DNA from: Bradyrhizobium sp. ORS 278
GTDB lineage: Bacteria; Pseudomonadota; Alphaproteobacteria; Rhizobiales; Xanthobacteraceae
Direction: 5' to 3'
Length of the DNA stretch: 64,000 bases
Assembly: GCF_000026145.1 (NCBI RefSeq)
Contig: NC_009445.1
Coordinates: 4,898,001 to 4,962,000 of the forward strand
The translations under genes and the position numbers were made by a program. Positions 44,810 to 53,841 of this stretch are shown piece by piece (within the stretch, counting starts at the first letter, position 1; each line of letters starts with the position of its first letter). The notes beneath the pieces were generated by a model. The model worked only from the letters and a program-made list of their open reading frames with translations. It did not search any database and was not told the DNA's origin.

Positions 44810-46270
44810 TCACGCGAGTGGCGCCTGCCTGCGCAGCCGGTAGTCCGCCATGGCCGGCGACGGGCTCCAGCCGCCCTGCTCGGCGTCGATGTCGTCGTCG
44901 AAGCGTTCCTCCCGCTCGGCATAGAGCCGGCGCTCCCAAGCCCGACGACGTCGAACACGAATGGCTTCGAGCATCACGCAGGTGGCGGCGCCTCCCACCA
45001 GACCGATGACCCCTCCCAAAGCGAGGAAGAGCGGCTTCGGTGGAAACACCGGCTCTGTCGGACTCGTGGCGGATTGGGCGATTTTGACGTTGGACAGCTT
45101 TTCGCTCGCATCCCAATCCGCATTCAGCTGGGCTTCCGCCGCACGACCGACATGCGCTTCCATCACTTTCGAGACCTGATCGAGCTGATCCTTGAGACGG
45201 TTGAATTCAGCGGCGATCGATGAGAGCTCGCTCAGCTTGCGGCCGACATCCGCAACCGACTCCGTCTGCGCCTTCTCCAGCGAACGCAAGCCGACGATCT
45301 CCGAATTGAGGTTGACCAGCGATTGCGCGGTCTCCTGGAACACGCGCACCAGCAATAGCGGCGATTCGTTCGCCGGCACCTTGTTGGAATCCGTCAACGC
45401 ATCCGAATTGCCGCCCGGCACATTCTGCTTTGGCCCCGTAATCTCGCTCGGCAAAGAGATCCGACGTCGAAGCTGGGTCAGCGTGTTCTGGAACGTCGCG
45501 GCTTGGGCCTCCTTCTCCGCAATCGCACCGCGCGTTTTTTCCAGCGCCGCGGTAGCGTTGTCGCGGCGTGCGAGCGCAAGCTCGATCTCCTGCCCCACCG
45601 AATAGGTCGAATGCTGGGCCGCAAATGCGCTGAGCTCCGCCGACGCGCGCTTGTACTCGTCGAGATAACGTGACGCCTGTTGTCGGAAAAAGGCGGGCGC
45701 CGCCGCATTTCCGCTCAGATCGGCCTGCCGCTGCAGGAAGTCACGGACAACGAGCGTCAGGAACTGCTCTGCGACCTTCGGATCCTCGTGCCGGAAGGTG
45801 AGAGAGAGAATCTGAGAATCCTTTTCAAGCGTGACAGCGAGCCGCTTCTTGACCTTCGACAACGCTCGATCAGCATCCGTGCGTGCATCATCCGATCGTT
45901 CCCGCCAGAACGGCGCGGTGATTTTTGAAACCCTGTCGATCCACTCGGGCGGAATGACGGTTCGCCATGCAGCCGGCTGCTTCTGATCGGGGAACAATCG
46001 CGCGGCGCCGAATTCGCTGATCGCCTGTCGAAGCACATCCTCGCTGTTAATGATGTAGATCTGAGAATTCAGCTGATAGCGCAGCGTGTCGGGAAATTGC
46101 GATTGCTGCCGTTGCGCCCGATCGAGCGTGGTCATCAACAGCGCTTCCGACTGATACAGCGGCGTGACCGTCATGGTGAACGCCGTGACGCCAGCCACGA
46201 TCAGGATGAAGACCGTCAGGAAAGCGAGCTTTCGATCCCACACGATCTTCCCAAGTGCGTTGAACGACAT
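44810..46270 (-). CDS. Chain-length determinant (Wzz/PCP-type) protein
   Basis: A 486-residue polysaccharide co-polymerase. TM1 is about residues 14-35 and TM2 about residues 415-440 (FLALGGVIGLVGGAA), with a large, helix-rich periplasmic domain between them, including coiled coils near residues 200-290. A cytoplasmic tail of about 45 residues is charged, but the usual BY-kinase domain is absent. The ATG at 46270 follows GAGG. It leads the minus-strand run Wzz, Wzy, Wzx and diverges from the GH26-like gene. Confidence 0.85.
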   Translation of the reverse strand: MSFNALGKIVWDRKLAFLTVFILIVAGVTAFTMTVTPLYQSEALLMTTLDRAQRQQSQFPDTLRYQLNSQIYIINSEDVLRQAISEFGAARLFPDQKQPAAWRTVIPPEWIDRVSKITAPFWRERSDDARTDADRALSKVKKRLAVTLEKDSQILSLTFRHEDPKVAEQFLTLVVRDFLQRQADLSGNAAAPAFFRQQASRYLDEYKRASAELSAFAAQHSTYSVGQEIELALARRDNATAALEKTRGAIAEKEAQAATFQNTLTQLRRRISLPSEITGPKQNVPGGNSDALTDSNKVPANESPLLLVRVFQETAQSLVNLNSEIVGLRSLEKAQTESVADVGRKLSELSSIAAEFNRLKDQLDQVSKVMEAHVGRAAEAQLNADWDASEKLSNVKIAQSATSPTEPVFPPKPLFLALGGVIGLVGGAATCVMLEAIRVRRRRAWERRLYAEREERFDDDIDAEQGGWSPSPAMADYRLRRQAPLA

Positions 46271-46428
46271 GCGGGCCTCGCTGTTGTTGGAGTCTGGGCG
46301 GGGTGCGATCAGGCATGTGGCAAGTGCGAAATGATGGCTTGGTTCCAAACCGATTGCGCACGCCTTGTTGAAATCGGGCCGGATGGCTCGCTTCGGACCG
46401 TGCCGCAAATGAAGGGATCGGACACGTG

Positions 46429-47349
46429 ATGCCGCCACGCTCCTCGCTCGCGATTCTGCTGTTGCTATGCTCTACCGTTGCCTGCTTCGCGGGCAATTCC
46501 GCACTGGGCGCCTATGTCGGGAATGATCTGTCCGAATTGAAGAGGTTCGAGACCTGGCTTGGCCGCCCAGTCGATCAGATCGTCGCTCACACTGGCCGGG
46601 CCAACTGGAAGGACTGGGTCGACAGTGTGCGGTGGTCCATCGGCCTATGGTCACCGCTCGACAAACCGATCTGCTGGACCATTCCGCTGTTTGCCGACCG
46701 TGGCTCGCTGTCGGACGCTGCGGCCGGAACCTACCAGGACCATTACGAACAGGCGGCCCGCATGCTGGCGCAAACACGCCCCCGTGACGTCGTCATCTAT
46801 GTGCGGATGGGAGAAGAGTTCAACGGCGACTGGATGCCATGGGCCGCCGCGGGACATGAGCAGGACTTCATCCGAGCCTATCGCAACTTCGTCAAGGCGT
46901 TCCGCTCGGTGTCCGGCCGGTTTCGTTTCGAATGGAACGTCAACGTTCGCGAAACCCGCATGAACGCCGCGGATGCCTATCCCGGAAATGACTACGTCGA
47001 TGTGATCGGAATGGACTTCTATTACAATACCAAGTGGAACCCGACCGATCCCGACAAGGCATGGACCGAGATGGTCGAGGGCCCCTACGGACTGAAATGG
47101 CTGGAAGACTTCGCGGCCGCGCATGGCAAGCCGACGGCCTACCCCGAGTGGGGTGTCAATTCCGACACTGCGGGGCCTTACATCGCGAGAGCAGCGCAAT
47201 GGTTTGCTGACCATCATGTGCTGTATCAGAGCGTCTGGAACTCGAATGATGCGTTTCCGGGCAAGCTGAGCGACGGCCGATATCCAGCAGCCGCGACCGC
47301 CTATATCCGGGCATTTGGAGCCGCGGCAGCCCCGCAGCACTTTCCCTAG
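46429..47349 (+). CDS. Secreted glycoside hydrolase, GH26-like
   Basis: A 306-residue protein with a Sec signal (residues 1-22, LLLLCSTVACFAG) and a barrel domain of the beta-mannanase/GH26 type. The acid/base Glu sits in VRMGEEFNGDWMPWA (about residue 130), and the nucleophile is probably the Glu in YPEWGVNSD (about residue 240). It probably trims or depolymerises the polymer in the periplasm or outside the cell. A GTG three bases before the ATG is an alternative start. Its stop overlaps the opposite-strand stop of the ExoA-like gene (CTAG). Confidence 0.8.
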   Translation: MPPRSSLAILLLLCSTVACFAGNSALGAYVGNDLSELKRFETWLGRPVDQIVAHTGRANWKDWVDSVRWSIGLWSPLDKPICWTIPLFADRGSLSDAAAGTYQDHYEQAARMLAQTRPRDVVIYVRMGEEFNGDWMPWAAAGHEQDFIRAYRNFVKAFRSVSGRFRFEWNVNVRETRMNAADAYPGNDYVDVIGMDFYYNTKWNPTDPDKAWTEMVEGPYGLKWLEDFAAAHGKPTAYPEWGVNSDTAGPYIARAAQWFADHHVLYQSVWNSNDAFPGKLSDGRYPAAATAYIRAFGAAAAPQHFP

Positions 47350-48359
47350 GGAGCCGCCCGTTCGGACACCGCCACTGGCGGCGACCTTGAAAATCGCGCT
47401 CGCAGGATGCGATGACTGAAGCCGATCGCCCAGCTGTGATGCATGATCATGGCGGCAGGGCCGGCTGTGCAGCCGGCGAGATCGCGGTTGCTGACGGCAA
47501 GCCAGCCACCGGCGACGAGACACGCGGTGATATACAGCAGCGACGGCGCAACAAACAGCCAACTGACGCTGATGGCCAATGCAGGTCCCATCAGGTTCAT
47601 TCCCAGCACACCCAATGGCAGCACCTGCCGGATCTTGGGCCGCTGGCGGTGCTTGATCATGGTTTTCGCGCGGCCGGAGCCGTGGTTGAAATACTGACGC
47701 GCGAGCGAGCTGAAAGTGCTGCGCGGAAAGTAGGTGACGGCAAGCTCCGCGGATAGCCAGATCTTCGCGCCGGCATTCCGGAACCTGACGTCGAGCTCCG
47801 CGTCCTCGTTATGCGTGAAGCTTTCGTCATAGCCGCCGACGGCAAGGAATGACCTCCGCAGAAACGCAGCATGATGTCCATGCTCGACATAACGGGACGT
47901 AGCCCCGACCCGATGCAACGCACCGCCGTTGCCCAAACGGCTGTTCTGCGCGGCGGCGATGCCGCGTTGGAGGACGCCTGATCCGCGCGTGCGCATGGGA
48001 ACCACGACCGATGCAGCATCACGCTCGCGCAGCTCCTCGACCAGGCCAACAACAAAGCCCTCCGGATATTCGGCGTGCGAATCCGCGCGGATGATGATCT
48101 CGGCGCGGGCCATGATGGCCCCCCGGTTCACGGCGGCGGATTGATAGCGCAGCGGATTGTGTTCCAGTCGGATTCGCCCATCGAGCGCGCCTAACTGGGT
48201 CACGATCGACACAGTGCGGTCCGTGCTGCCGCCGTCGAGCACGATCAGCTCGTAATCGACATGGTCCAGTCCGGCCGCCAGGGAGCGCAAGGCCCTCTCG
48301 ATGTATTTCTCCTCGTTCAATGTTGGAACGATGATAGAGACTGAGGGTTCAGCTGGCAT
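47346..48359 (-). CDS. Glycosyltransferase family 2, ExoA-like
   Basis: A GT2 enzyme of about 337 residues. The nucleotide-sugar site is SIIVPTLNEEKYIERALRS, with LDGGSTDRT and RADSHAEYP for metal binding, and ESFTHNEDAELDVRFR at the acceptor side. The C-terminal part has three hydrophobic helices (about residues 240-330), as in membrane-linked ExoA of succinoglycan assembly. I use the ATG at 48359, just upstream of MPAEPSVSIIV; an ATG at 48386 would add nine residues. It is transcribed away from the aldo/keto reductase gene. Confidence 0.87.
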   Translation of the reverse strand: MPAEPSVSIIVPTLNEEKYIERALRSLAAGLDHVDYELIVLDGGSTDRTVSIVTQLGALDGRIRLEHNPLRYQSAAVNRGAIMARAEIIIRADSHAEYPEGFVVGLVEELRERDAASVVVPMRTRGSGVLQRGIAAAQNSRLGNGGALHRVGATSRYVEHGHHAAFLRRSFLAVGGYDESFTHNEDAELDVRFRNAGAKIWLSAELAVTYFPRSTFSSLARQYFNHGSGRAKTMIKHRQRPKIRQVLPLGVLGMNLMGPALAISVSWLFVAPSLLYITACLVAGGWLAVSNRDLAGCTAGPAAMIMHHSWAIGFSHRILRARFSRSPPVAVSERAAP

Positions 48360-48473
48360 GGAACGATCCCGAAGCGGAACTGACATGAGTATGCGCAACG
48401 CGCACCGATGCGTCGTGTCCGCGGGACACGATGCTCTCGGCCCAATGCCGATCCGCCAGACCGGTTCCTATCA

Positions 48474-49319
48474 ATGACGACTCTCGACGTGACCGGACAG
48501 CGGCTTGGGCTGGGCTGCGCGCGACTGGGCTCTGTTCTTGGGCGCGATCGCGCCGATGCGCTCAGGCTCGTGCAGACTGCACTCGATCGAGGCATTCGCT
48601 TCTTCGACACCGCCGACATCTATGGACAGGGCGAGAGCGAACGGCTGCTTGGCGCAGCGCTCGACGGCCGGCGCAAGCAGGCGACCATCGTCACCAAGGC
48701 CGGACAGTATTTCCCGCTGTGGATGCGCGCAGCGCAGCCGCTCAAGAGCGTGATCGCGCCCCTGATCCGGCGGAGCGGCGGCGGACGCCAGCTCGTTGCG
48801 AAGATGCGCGACGCACCGCTGCCGCAAGATTTCACCGGCAGCTATCTGCGCGCCCGCATCGAGGCGAGCCTCGGCCGCCTCCGGACGGACTATGTCGACG
48901 TCATGCTGCTGCACAGCCCTTCCGAAGAAATCATCATCGACGGCGAGGCCATGGGCCATCTCGAGAGGATCAAGGCTGCAGGAAAGGCCGTCGCCATCGG
49001 CGTGTCCTGCGAAGACGTCGAATCGGCCATACTCGCGCTGAATGACCCGCGCATCGAAGCGGTCGAGCTCCCGCTCTGGCCGATGACCGACCGCACCGAT
49101 CTCTTTCTCCACCTGGCGCAACAACGCGGCATTCTCGTGATCGGTCGCGGACTGATGCGGGTCACCAGCCCGGACAACGACGCTAAACGATGGCGGGCCA
49201 TCCTGGCCGCGGCCCTGGCGCGGAGCGAGCTCGGCCGTCTGCTGATCGGCACAACCCGTGTGGCGCATCTACTCCAAGTGCTCGATGCCATTCAAGATCA
49301 GGATGAACCGTGTTCATAG
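48474..49319 (+). CDS. Aldo/keto reductase
   Basis: A 281-residue NAD(P)H-dependent AKR with a complete catalytic tetrad: Asp45 and Tyr50 in FFDTADIYGQG, Lys75 in IVTKAGQ and His147 in VMLLHSPS. It has a (beta/alpha)8 barrel and no signal peptide. The start at 48474 follows an upstream open stretch with no recognisable protein. The next gene, a GMC oxidoreductase, overlaps its end by ten bases, so both are translated from one message. In a polysaccharide locus, reduction of a keto sugar is a plausible role, but not shown. Confidence 0.85.
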   Translation: MTTLDVTGQRLGLGCARLGSVLGRDRADALRLVQTALDRGIRFFDTADIYGQGESERLLGAALDGRRKQATIVTKAGQYFPLWMRAAQPLKSVIAPLIRRSGGGRQLVAKMRDAPLPQDFTGSYLRARIEASLGRLRTDYVDVMLLHSPSEEIIIDGEAMGHLERIKAAGKAVAIGVSCEDVESAILALNDPRIEAVELPLWPMTDRTDLFLHLAQQRGILVIGRGLMRVTSPDNDAKRWRAILAAALARSELGRLLIGTTRVAHLLQVLDAIQDQDEPCS

Positions 49320-50983
49320 ATGGACGGCGAATCGCGGCAGGGACCACGCTGGACGCGGAGATCTGCATCATCGGCGGCGGTCCCGCAGGCATCGTGATCG
49401 CGCGCGAATTGCTGGCGACGTCGCGTTCGGTCATTCTGGTCGAGAGCGGCTCCTGGCGGCCAGATAAGCTGATCCAGGCGCTGAATGCCGCCGAGCTTGC
49501 CGCTGGCAGTCGTCATCCGCCCCCCGAGATGTACCGCGAAAGACGCTTCGGCGGATCATCGACGATCTGGGGTGGCCGCTGTGTCCCGCTGTCGCCCAGC
49601 GATTTCGAGCGCCGACCCTATGTCGCCAATAGCGGGTGGCCGATCTCCTACGACGAGCTCGCCCCGTTTTATGCAAGGGCCCTGACTTATTGCGAGGCCG
49701 GCGAGTTCGTATTCGATCCGGTTTGTCTCAAAGGTCCAGCCGATCTTGTCGAGGGACTCGAGGACGATGATATTTCGGTCGGTCTGGAGCGCTTCAGTCC
49801 GCCCACCAATTTCGGGCGCCGCTTCAAGGCTGATCTCGTCCGCTCGTCGCTGCACCGGATCCTGACCCAGACCACCGTCACGCGATTACAGACGGACAGT
49901 TCCGGTCGGCGGATCGCCGCGCTGGACTGTGCGACCGTTGCCGGCAATTCTTTCCGCATTCACGCGAAGACCATCGTCCTCGCAGCCGGCGGACTCGAGT
50001 CAGTGCGCCTTCTGGCGGCCTCCAACCAGGTGAATCCCGCGGGCCTCGCCAATTCGAGCGGCGCTCTCGGCCGCTACTACATGTCGCACCTGGAGGGCAC
50101 GCTCGGATGCCTGCAAGTCGCGAACGGCCGCCGGGTGGCGTGGAACTTCGCAAGAACATCCGATGGCATCTATGCGAAGCATCATTTGCGGTTGTCCGAG
50201 CCGGTGAAGAACCGTCATCAGCTGCGAAACATGATTTTCCGGCTGCATCACGCCAATCCGATGAACCCCGACCATCGCGATCCCGTGCTGTCGTTGATGT
50301 ACATCGCGAAGCGCTTCGTGCTTCCGGAATACCGGCGAAAGATCACCACCGTGGAGCTGGAGGCGCTCGATCGCCTGCCTCACGGAAGCACCCTCGCCGT
50401 TCGGCATGTCGCCAACATCGCCGGCAATCCGTGGCCGCTCGCGAAGTTTCTGGGCTCCTGGGTCTACAGGCGGCATGCGCGCTATCGGCGCGTCCCCTAT
50501 GTGGCGCTCCACTCGAAAACCGGCTGCTACCCGCTCGACTACAATGCCGAGCAGACGCCGCTTTATGACAGCAGGCTCTCGCTGACAGGCGAGACAGATC
50601 GGTTCGGAATGCCAAAGCTGCACATCGATTGGCGGGTCTGTCCAGGGGACATGGCCTCGATTGCGGCCAGCTATCGCGAGTTACAACGGGTGTTGGACCG
50701 GACCGGCGTCGCCAAAGTGCTGTTCGACGACGCCACCCTCAACGAGAGTGCCAGCCATCCGACCGCCGTGGGCGGCCATCATATCGGCACGGCACGGATG
50801 AGCGATGATCCGAGCCAGGGCGTCGTGAATTCGAACTGTCGAGCCCATGACGTCGATAATCTCTACATCGCCAGCAGCGCCGTGTTCCCAACCGGCGGCT
50901 CGGCGAATCCCACACTGACGATCGTCGCTCTCGCCATTCGACTGGCCGAGCACATGGCGTCCGAGATGCGGAGTTCCAGATGA
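49310..50983 (+). CDS. GMC-family FAD oxidoreductase
   Basis: A 557-residue flavoprotein of the glucose-methanol-choline family. The FAD-binding motif is ICIIGGGPAGIVIAREL (residues 18-34). The second region shows RRFGGSSTIWGGR (about residues 78-90), where an Asn/Ser element binds the flavin. The C-terminal part has GGHHIGTARM with the active-site His and SANPTLTIVALA. It starts with GTG at 49310, with AGGATGAACC upstream, inside the end of the aldo/keto reductase gene. The oxidised substrate is unknown. Its stop overlaps the next glycosyltransferase start. Confidence 0.88.
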   Translation: MFIDGRRIAAGTTLDAEICIIGGGPAGIVIARELLATSRSVILVESGSWRPDKLIQALNAAELAAGSRHPPPEMYRERRFGGSSTIWGGRCVPLSPSDFERRPYVANSGWPISYDELAPFYARALTYCEAGEFVFDPVCLKGPADLVEGLEDDDISVGLERFSPPTNFGRRFKADLVRSSLHRILTQTTVTRLQTDSSGRRIAALDCATVAGNSFRIHAKTIVLAAGGLESVRLLAASNQVNPAGLANSSGALGRYYMSHLEGTLGCLQVANGRRVAWNFARTSDGIYAKHHLRLSEPVKNRHQLRNMIFRLHHANPMNPDHRDPVLSLMYIAKRFVLPEYRRKITTVELEALDRLPHGSTLAVRHVANIAGNPWPLAKFLGSWVYRRHARYRRVPYVALHSKTGCYPLDYNAEQTPLYDSRLSLTGETDRFGMPKLHIDWRVCPGDMASIAASYRELQRVLDRTGVAKVLFDDATLNESASHPTAVGGHHIGTARMSDDPSQGVVNSNCRAHDVDNLYIASSAVFPTGGSANPTLTIVALAIRLAEHMASEMRSSR

Positions 50984-52239
50984 CGCCATCGATTCTCTGG
51001 CTGGCGCGAACGCTGCCGCTGCCGCTGAACGCCGGTGACCGGATCTACTCGGCGCACCTCGCCGGCGCGGTCGCGCGCCAAGGCAGCCGCGTCGTGTTCC
51101 TCGGTCTTGCGAACCCCGACGATCCGAGCGGCTCGCTGGACGAGCTCGAGCGTCGGGTCCAGTGGAAGCTCGTTCCCGGCGCGCCCAACCCCAAGCTGCT
51201 CGGTCTCGCTAGCCGACTGCCGATGGTCGGTGCTCGGTTCTGCACCAGGAGCTATCGGGATGCGATTACGCGCGAGCTCCGCGAAGCGGACTATGATGCC
51301 GTGGTGCTCGATCAGTACGGAATGAGCTGGGCGATCCGCCATGTCCGGAACATCGCACGCCGGCCGCCCATCCTGATCCACGTGTCGCACGACTTCGAGA
51401 CGCGCGTCACCGATCAGATCGCCCGTAACTTCGCTGGCGATCCCGTACGACGATTTCTGCTCAGGCAAAATGCACGCAAGACGGCCGTCGCCGAGACGGA
51501 TCTTGCCAGCGCGAGCCGGCTTCTCGTGACCTTGACCGATGAGGACCGTGCGTCGTTCGCGGCCATCAATCCCTCGCTGGGACACGTCGTCCTGCCACCA
51601 GGTCATGCGGGCCGCCGCGCGCCTCCGCGCGCCATCGACACGACGGTTCCCAGACGCGCGATCATCGTCGGTTCATTTAGCTGGATCGCCAAGCAGATCA
51701 ATCTCGAGCGCCTGCTGAGCGCGGCCGACGGAATATTCCCGCAAGCATCGATCGAATTGCATGTCGTCGGAATGGTCCCGGAACCTCTGCTATCCCGGCT
51801 GAGGCAGCGTTTTCCCTGGGTCGCATTCAAAGGCTACGTCGACGATCTCGGCGAGGAACTACGCAACGCGCGGCTCGCACTGGTGCCCGAGGAGATCGGC
51901 GGCGGCTTCAAGCTCAAGATCCTCGACTACATCTTCGCGCGCGTACCGGTTGCCGCTGTCGCATCCGCGCTCGGCGGTATTCCGGCGCGCCTGAAAGATC
52001 AATTTTTGATCGAAGATGACGTTGCGAAGCTTCTTCGGACGGTTGCCGACACGATCGATGACGTTGGCTGCCTAAATCGAATGCAGACTGGCGCATTCGA
52101 CATCGCCGATGGCCTGTTCGACTGGGATCTGAACGGACAACGCCTCCTCGATGGGCTCACGCAGGCTCTGCGGGAGCGTTCGCGCAAAGGCATCAGCAAC
52201 GCGCTGACCGGGCTTACGGAGCCGGCGCCTTCGATCTGA
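50980..52239 (+). CDS. Glycosyltransferase, GT4-like
   Basis: A 419-residue GT-B enzyme. The N-terminal half has LWLARTLPLPLNAGDRIYSA, typical of GT4-type transferases that take nucleotide sugars. The C-terminal half has IIVGSFSWIAKQINLERLL and the EEIGGGFKLKILDYI element (about residues 305-320), equivalent to the E-x7-E-like donor motif. The start overlaps the GMC gene by four bases (ATGA), so AKR, GMC and this gene form one unit. It should add a sugar to the lipid-linked repeat unit; the sugar is unknown. Confidence 0.84.
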   Translation: MTPSILWLARTLPLPLNAGDRIYSAHLAGAVARQGSRVVFLGLANPDDPSGSLDELERRVQWKLVPGAPNPKLLGLASRLPMVGARFCTRSYRDAITRELREADYDAVVLDQYGMSWAIRHVRNIARRPPILIHVSHDFETRVTDQIARNFAGDPVRRFLLRQNARKTAVAETDLASASRLLVTLTDEDRASFAAINPSLGHVVLPPGHAGRRAPPRAIDTTVPRRAIIVGSFSWIAKQINLERLLSAADGIFPQASIELHVVGMVPEPLLSRLRQRFPWVAFKGYVDDLGEELRNARLALVPEEIGGGFKLKILDYIFARVPVAAVASALGGIPARLKDQFLIEDDVAKLLRTVADTIDDVGCLNRMQTGAFDIADGLFDWDLNGQRLLDGLTQALRERSRKGISNALTGLTEPAPSI

Positions 52240-52474
52240 AGATACGACCTCAGCTCGCGTGTTCCAGCAGATCGCACGCGTACTTACAACTACACTTGAC
52301 TTCATCGATGCCGCGTTCCTCCTTGCAGCAATGAGGCCATTGCGTGACGATTTTCGGCCGACATCAAGATCATCAGGAACAACTGAGCAAATTAGAGAAA
52401 GATTGGAACGATACCCGGCAGAGGACTTTTGTTCGCGTTGCAACAACAAACAGCAGTGCGTTGGAGTCTGAGAT

Positions 52475-53158
52475 ATGGACGGAATGGCCAAGGCGACTGG
52501 TGCAGATGAACAATCGATCTATGTGTTCGTAACAGCAGATCGTCCGACTGGACTTACATCGAAGCGCGTCACGGACATCGTGCTCGCCCTCTGGGGCATC
52601 ATTCTCCTCGCCCCCCTCCTCCTCATCTGCTGCTTCGCAATCGCCTGCTTCTCTCCCGGTCCGGTGATGTTTCGTCACCGCCGCGTCGGCTTCAACGGCA
52701 AGTCGTTCGACTGTTTGAAATTCCGCACCATGGCGACCGATGCGTCGGAACGCCTGCGTCGGCATCTCGAGTCCGATCCGGCCGCGGCGGCCGAATGGCA
52801 GACGACGCGAAAGCTGCGCAAGGATCCCCGCGTCACGCCGATCGGCGCCCTCTTGCGAAAGTCCAGCCTGGACGAACTGCCGCAGCTCTTCAACGTCCTA
52901 AGGGGCGACATGAGCATCGTCGGACCGCGGCCGATCACCGAGGAGGAATTGGAGCGCTATTCCGATGCGGTTCACGCCTATTTCTCTTGCCGTCCGGGGA
53001 TCACCGGCCTCTGGCAGGTGAGTGGTCGCAGCACGACCACGTTTCAACGGCGCGTGGTCCTCGACAGCTACTATGCTCATAACTGGTCGATGATCCTCGA
53101 CGCGAAGATCATCATGGCGACGGTTCCGGCCGTGTGCTTCTCAAACACGGCCTATTAG
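52475..53158 (+). CDS. ExoY-like initiating sugar-phosphate transferase
   Basis: A 227-residue polyprenyl-phosphate hexose-1-phosphate transferase. The N-terminal helix is DIVLALWGIILLAPLLLICC (about residues 33-52). The catalytic part shows KFRTM, RKSSLDELPQLFNVLRGDMS and SIVGPRP. It loads the first sugar phosphate, probably galactose or glucose, on undecaprenyl phosphate, and so starts the repeat unit. It stands after a 235-base gap that must hold its promoter. Length and the missing N-terminal domain match ExoY rather than the longer WbaP type. Confidence 0.93.
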   Translation: MDGMAKATGADEQSIYVFVTADRPTGLTSKRVTDIVLALWGIILLAPLLLICCFAIACFSPGPVMFRHRRVGFNGKSFDCLKFRTMATDASERLRRHLESDPAAAAEWQTTRKLRKDPRVTPIGALLRKSSLDELPQLFNVLRGDMSIVGPRPITEEELERYSDAVHAYFSCRPGITGLWQVSGRSTTTFQRRVVLDSYYAHNWSMILDAKIIMATVPAVCFSNTAY

Positions 53159-53481
53159 CAGCCTCGAAGCCGCGGCCGGCCCCCCACGGCGGGCCTCGCG
53201 AATCGGCAAAATGATGCTAAATGTGGCGTCATGGTGATTGGAGGATGCGCAATACGTGTGCTCATCTTCCGGTCCGGTAGCATGTCGCGAGTTCCATTCG
53301 CGGCCAGACCTTGCCCCGCGTCAAAGCGGGACCTTGCATTTGATGCGACAGCTCACGCGATATGACGATAGTGTCATGGTCTCACTTGCGACCGGAGCAT
53401 TTCCGCCTTGAGCACGGCTTGCGTATCGACCACGAGCAGCGATCGCTGGACGTCCCCGATGCATTCACCCGGGACGCCGAG
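53159..53481. other. 323-base stretch between exoY-like gene and small membrane protein
   Basis: No gene is supported. A frame open from ATG 53362 runs into the small membrane-protein gene but lacks a ribosome site. A G/C-rich stretch, GGCCGGCCCCCCACGGCGGG, follows the exoY-like stop and could pair weakly; no T-tract is present. Confidence 0.45.
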
Positions 53482-53805
53482 ATGAGCTATCTGACGGCCG
53501 GGTTGGCATTGTCCGGAGCCGCGATCGGCTTCGCGTTCCGCTGGCACGCTCTCCTGCCCATCGTTGTCCTCGTCCCCCTAATCGTCATCATCTTCTCGGT
53601 GTCGCGCGGCTCGAGTTTCGAAACGACGGCAGTGGGTATCCTCATCGCTGAAGCCGGTCTCCAGGGCGGCTATGTGGTCGGATTGCTGTTGCGCCTGCTG
53701 GTGCCTTTGATCAAGCCTCGCTCGGTTGCGGCAGGTCCGCGCGAGACCCGGGCCGCGGGCAAGGACGACCAGCGGCACCCTGCGCCGCCTCCAAGCGGAG
53801 CGTGA
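53482..53805 (+). CDS. Small membrane protein after exoY, possibly ExoX-like
   Basis: A 107-residue protein from the ATG at 53482, with three hydrophobic segments (MSYLTAGLALSGAAIGFAF, LLPIVVLVPLIVIIFSV and a third around LIAEAGLQGGYVVGLLLRLL) and a polar, Pro-rich tail. Size, membrane content and position next to the ExoY-like gene resemble the ExoX-type repressors of exopolysaccharide synthesis in rhizobia, but the sequence match is too weak to assert. An upstream ATG at 53362 would add 40 residues without a ribosome site, so I did not use it. Confidence 0.5.
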   Translation: MSYLTAGLALSGAAIGFAFRWHALLPIVVLVPLIVIIFSVSRGSSFETTAVGILIAEAGLQGGYVVGLLLRLLVPLIKPRSVAAGPRETRAAGKDDQRHPAPPPSGA

Positions 53806-53841
53806 GTCGCTCGAGGCCGGCCCTGCACGGAAGGCAAAGGC

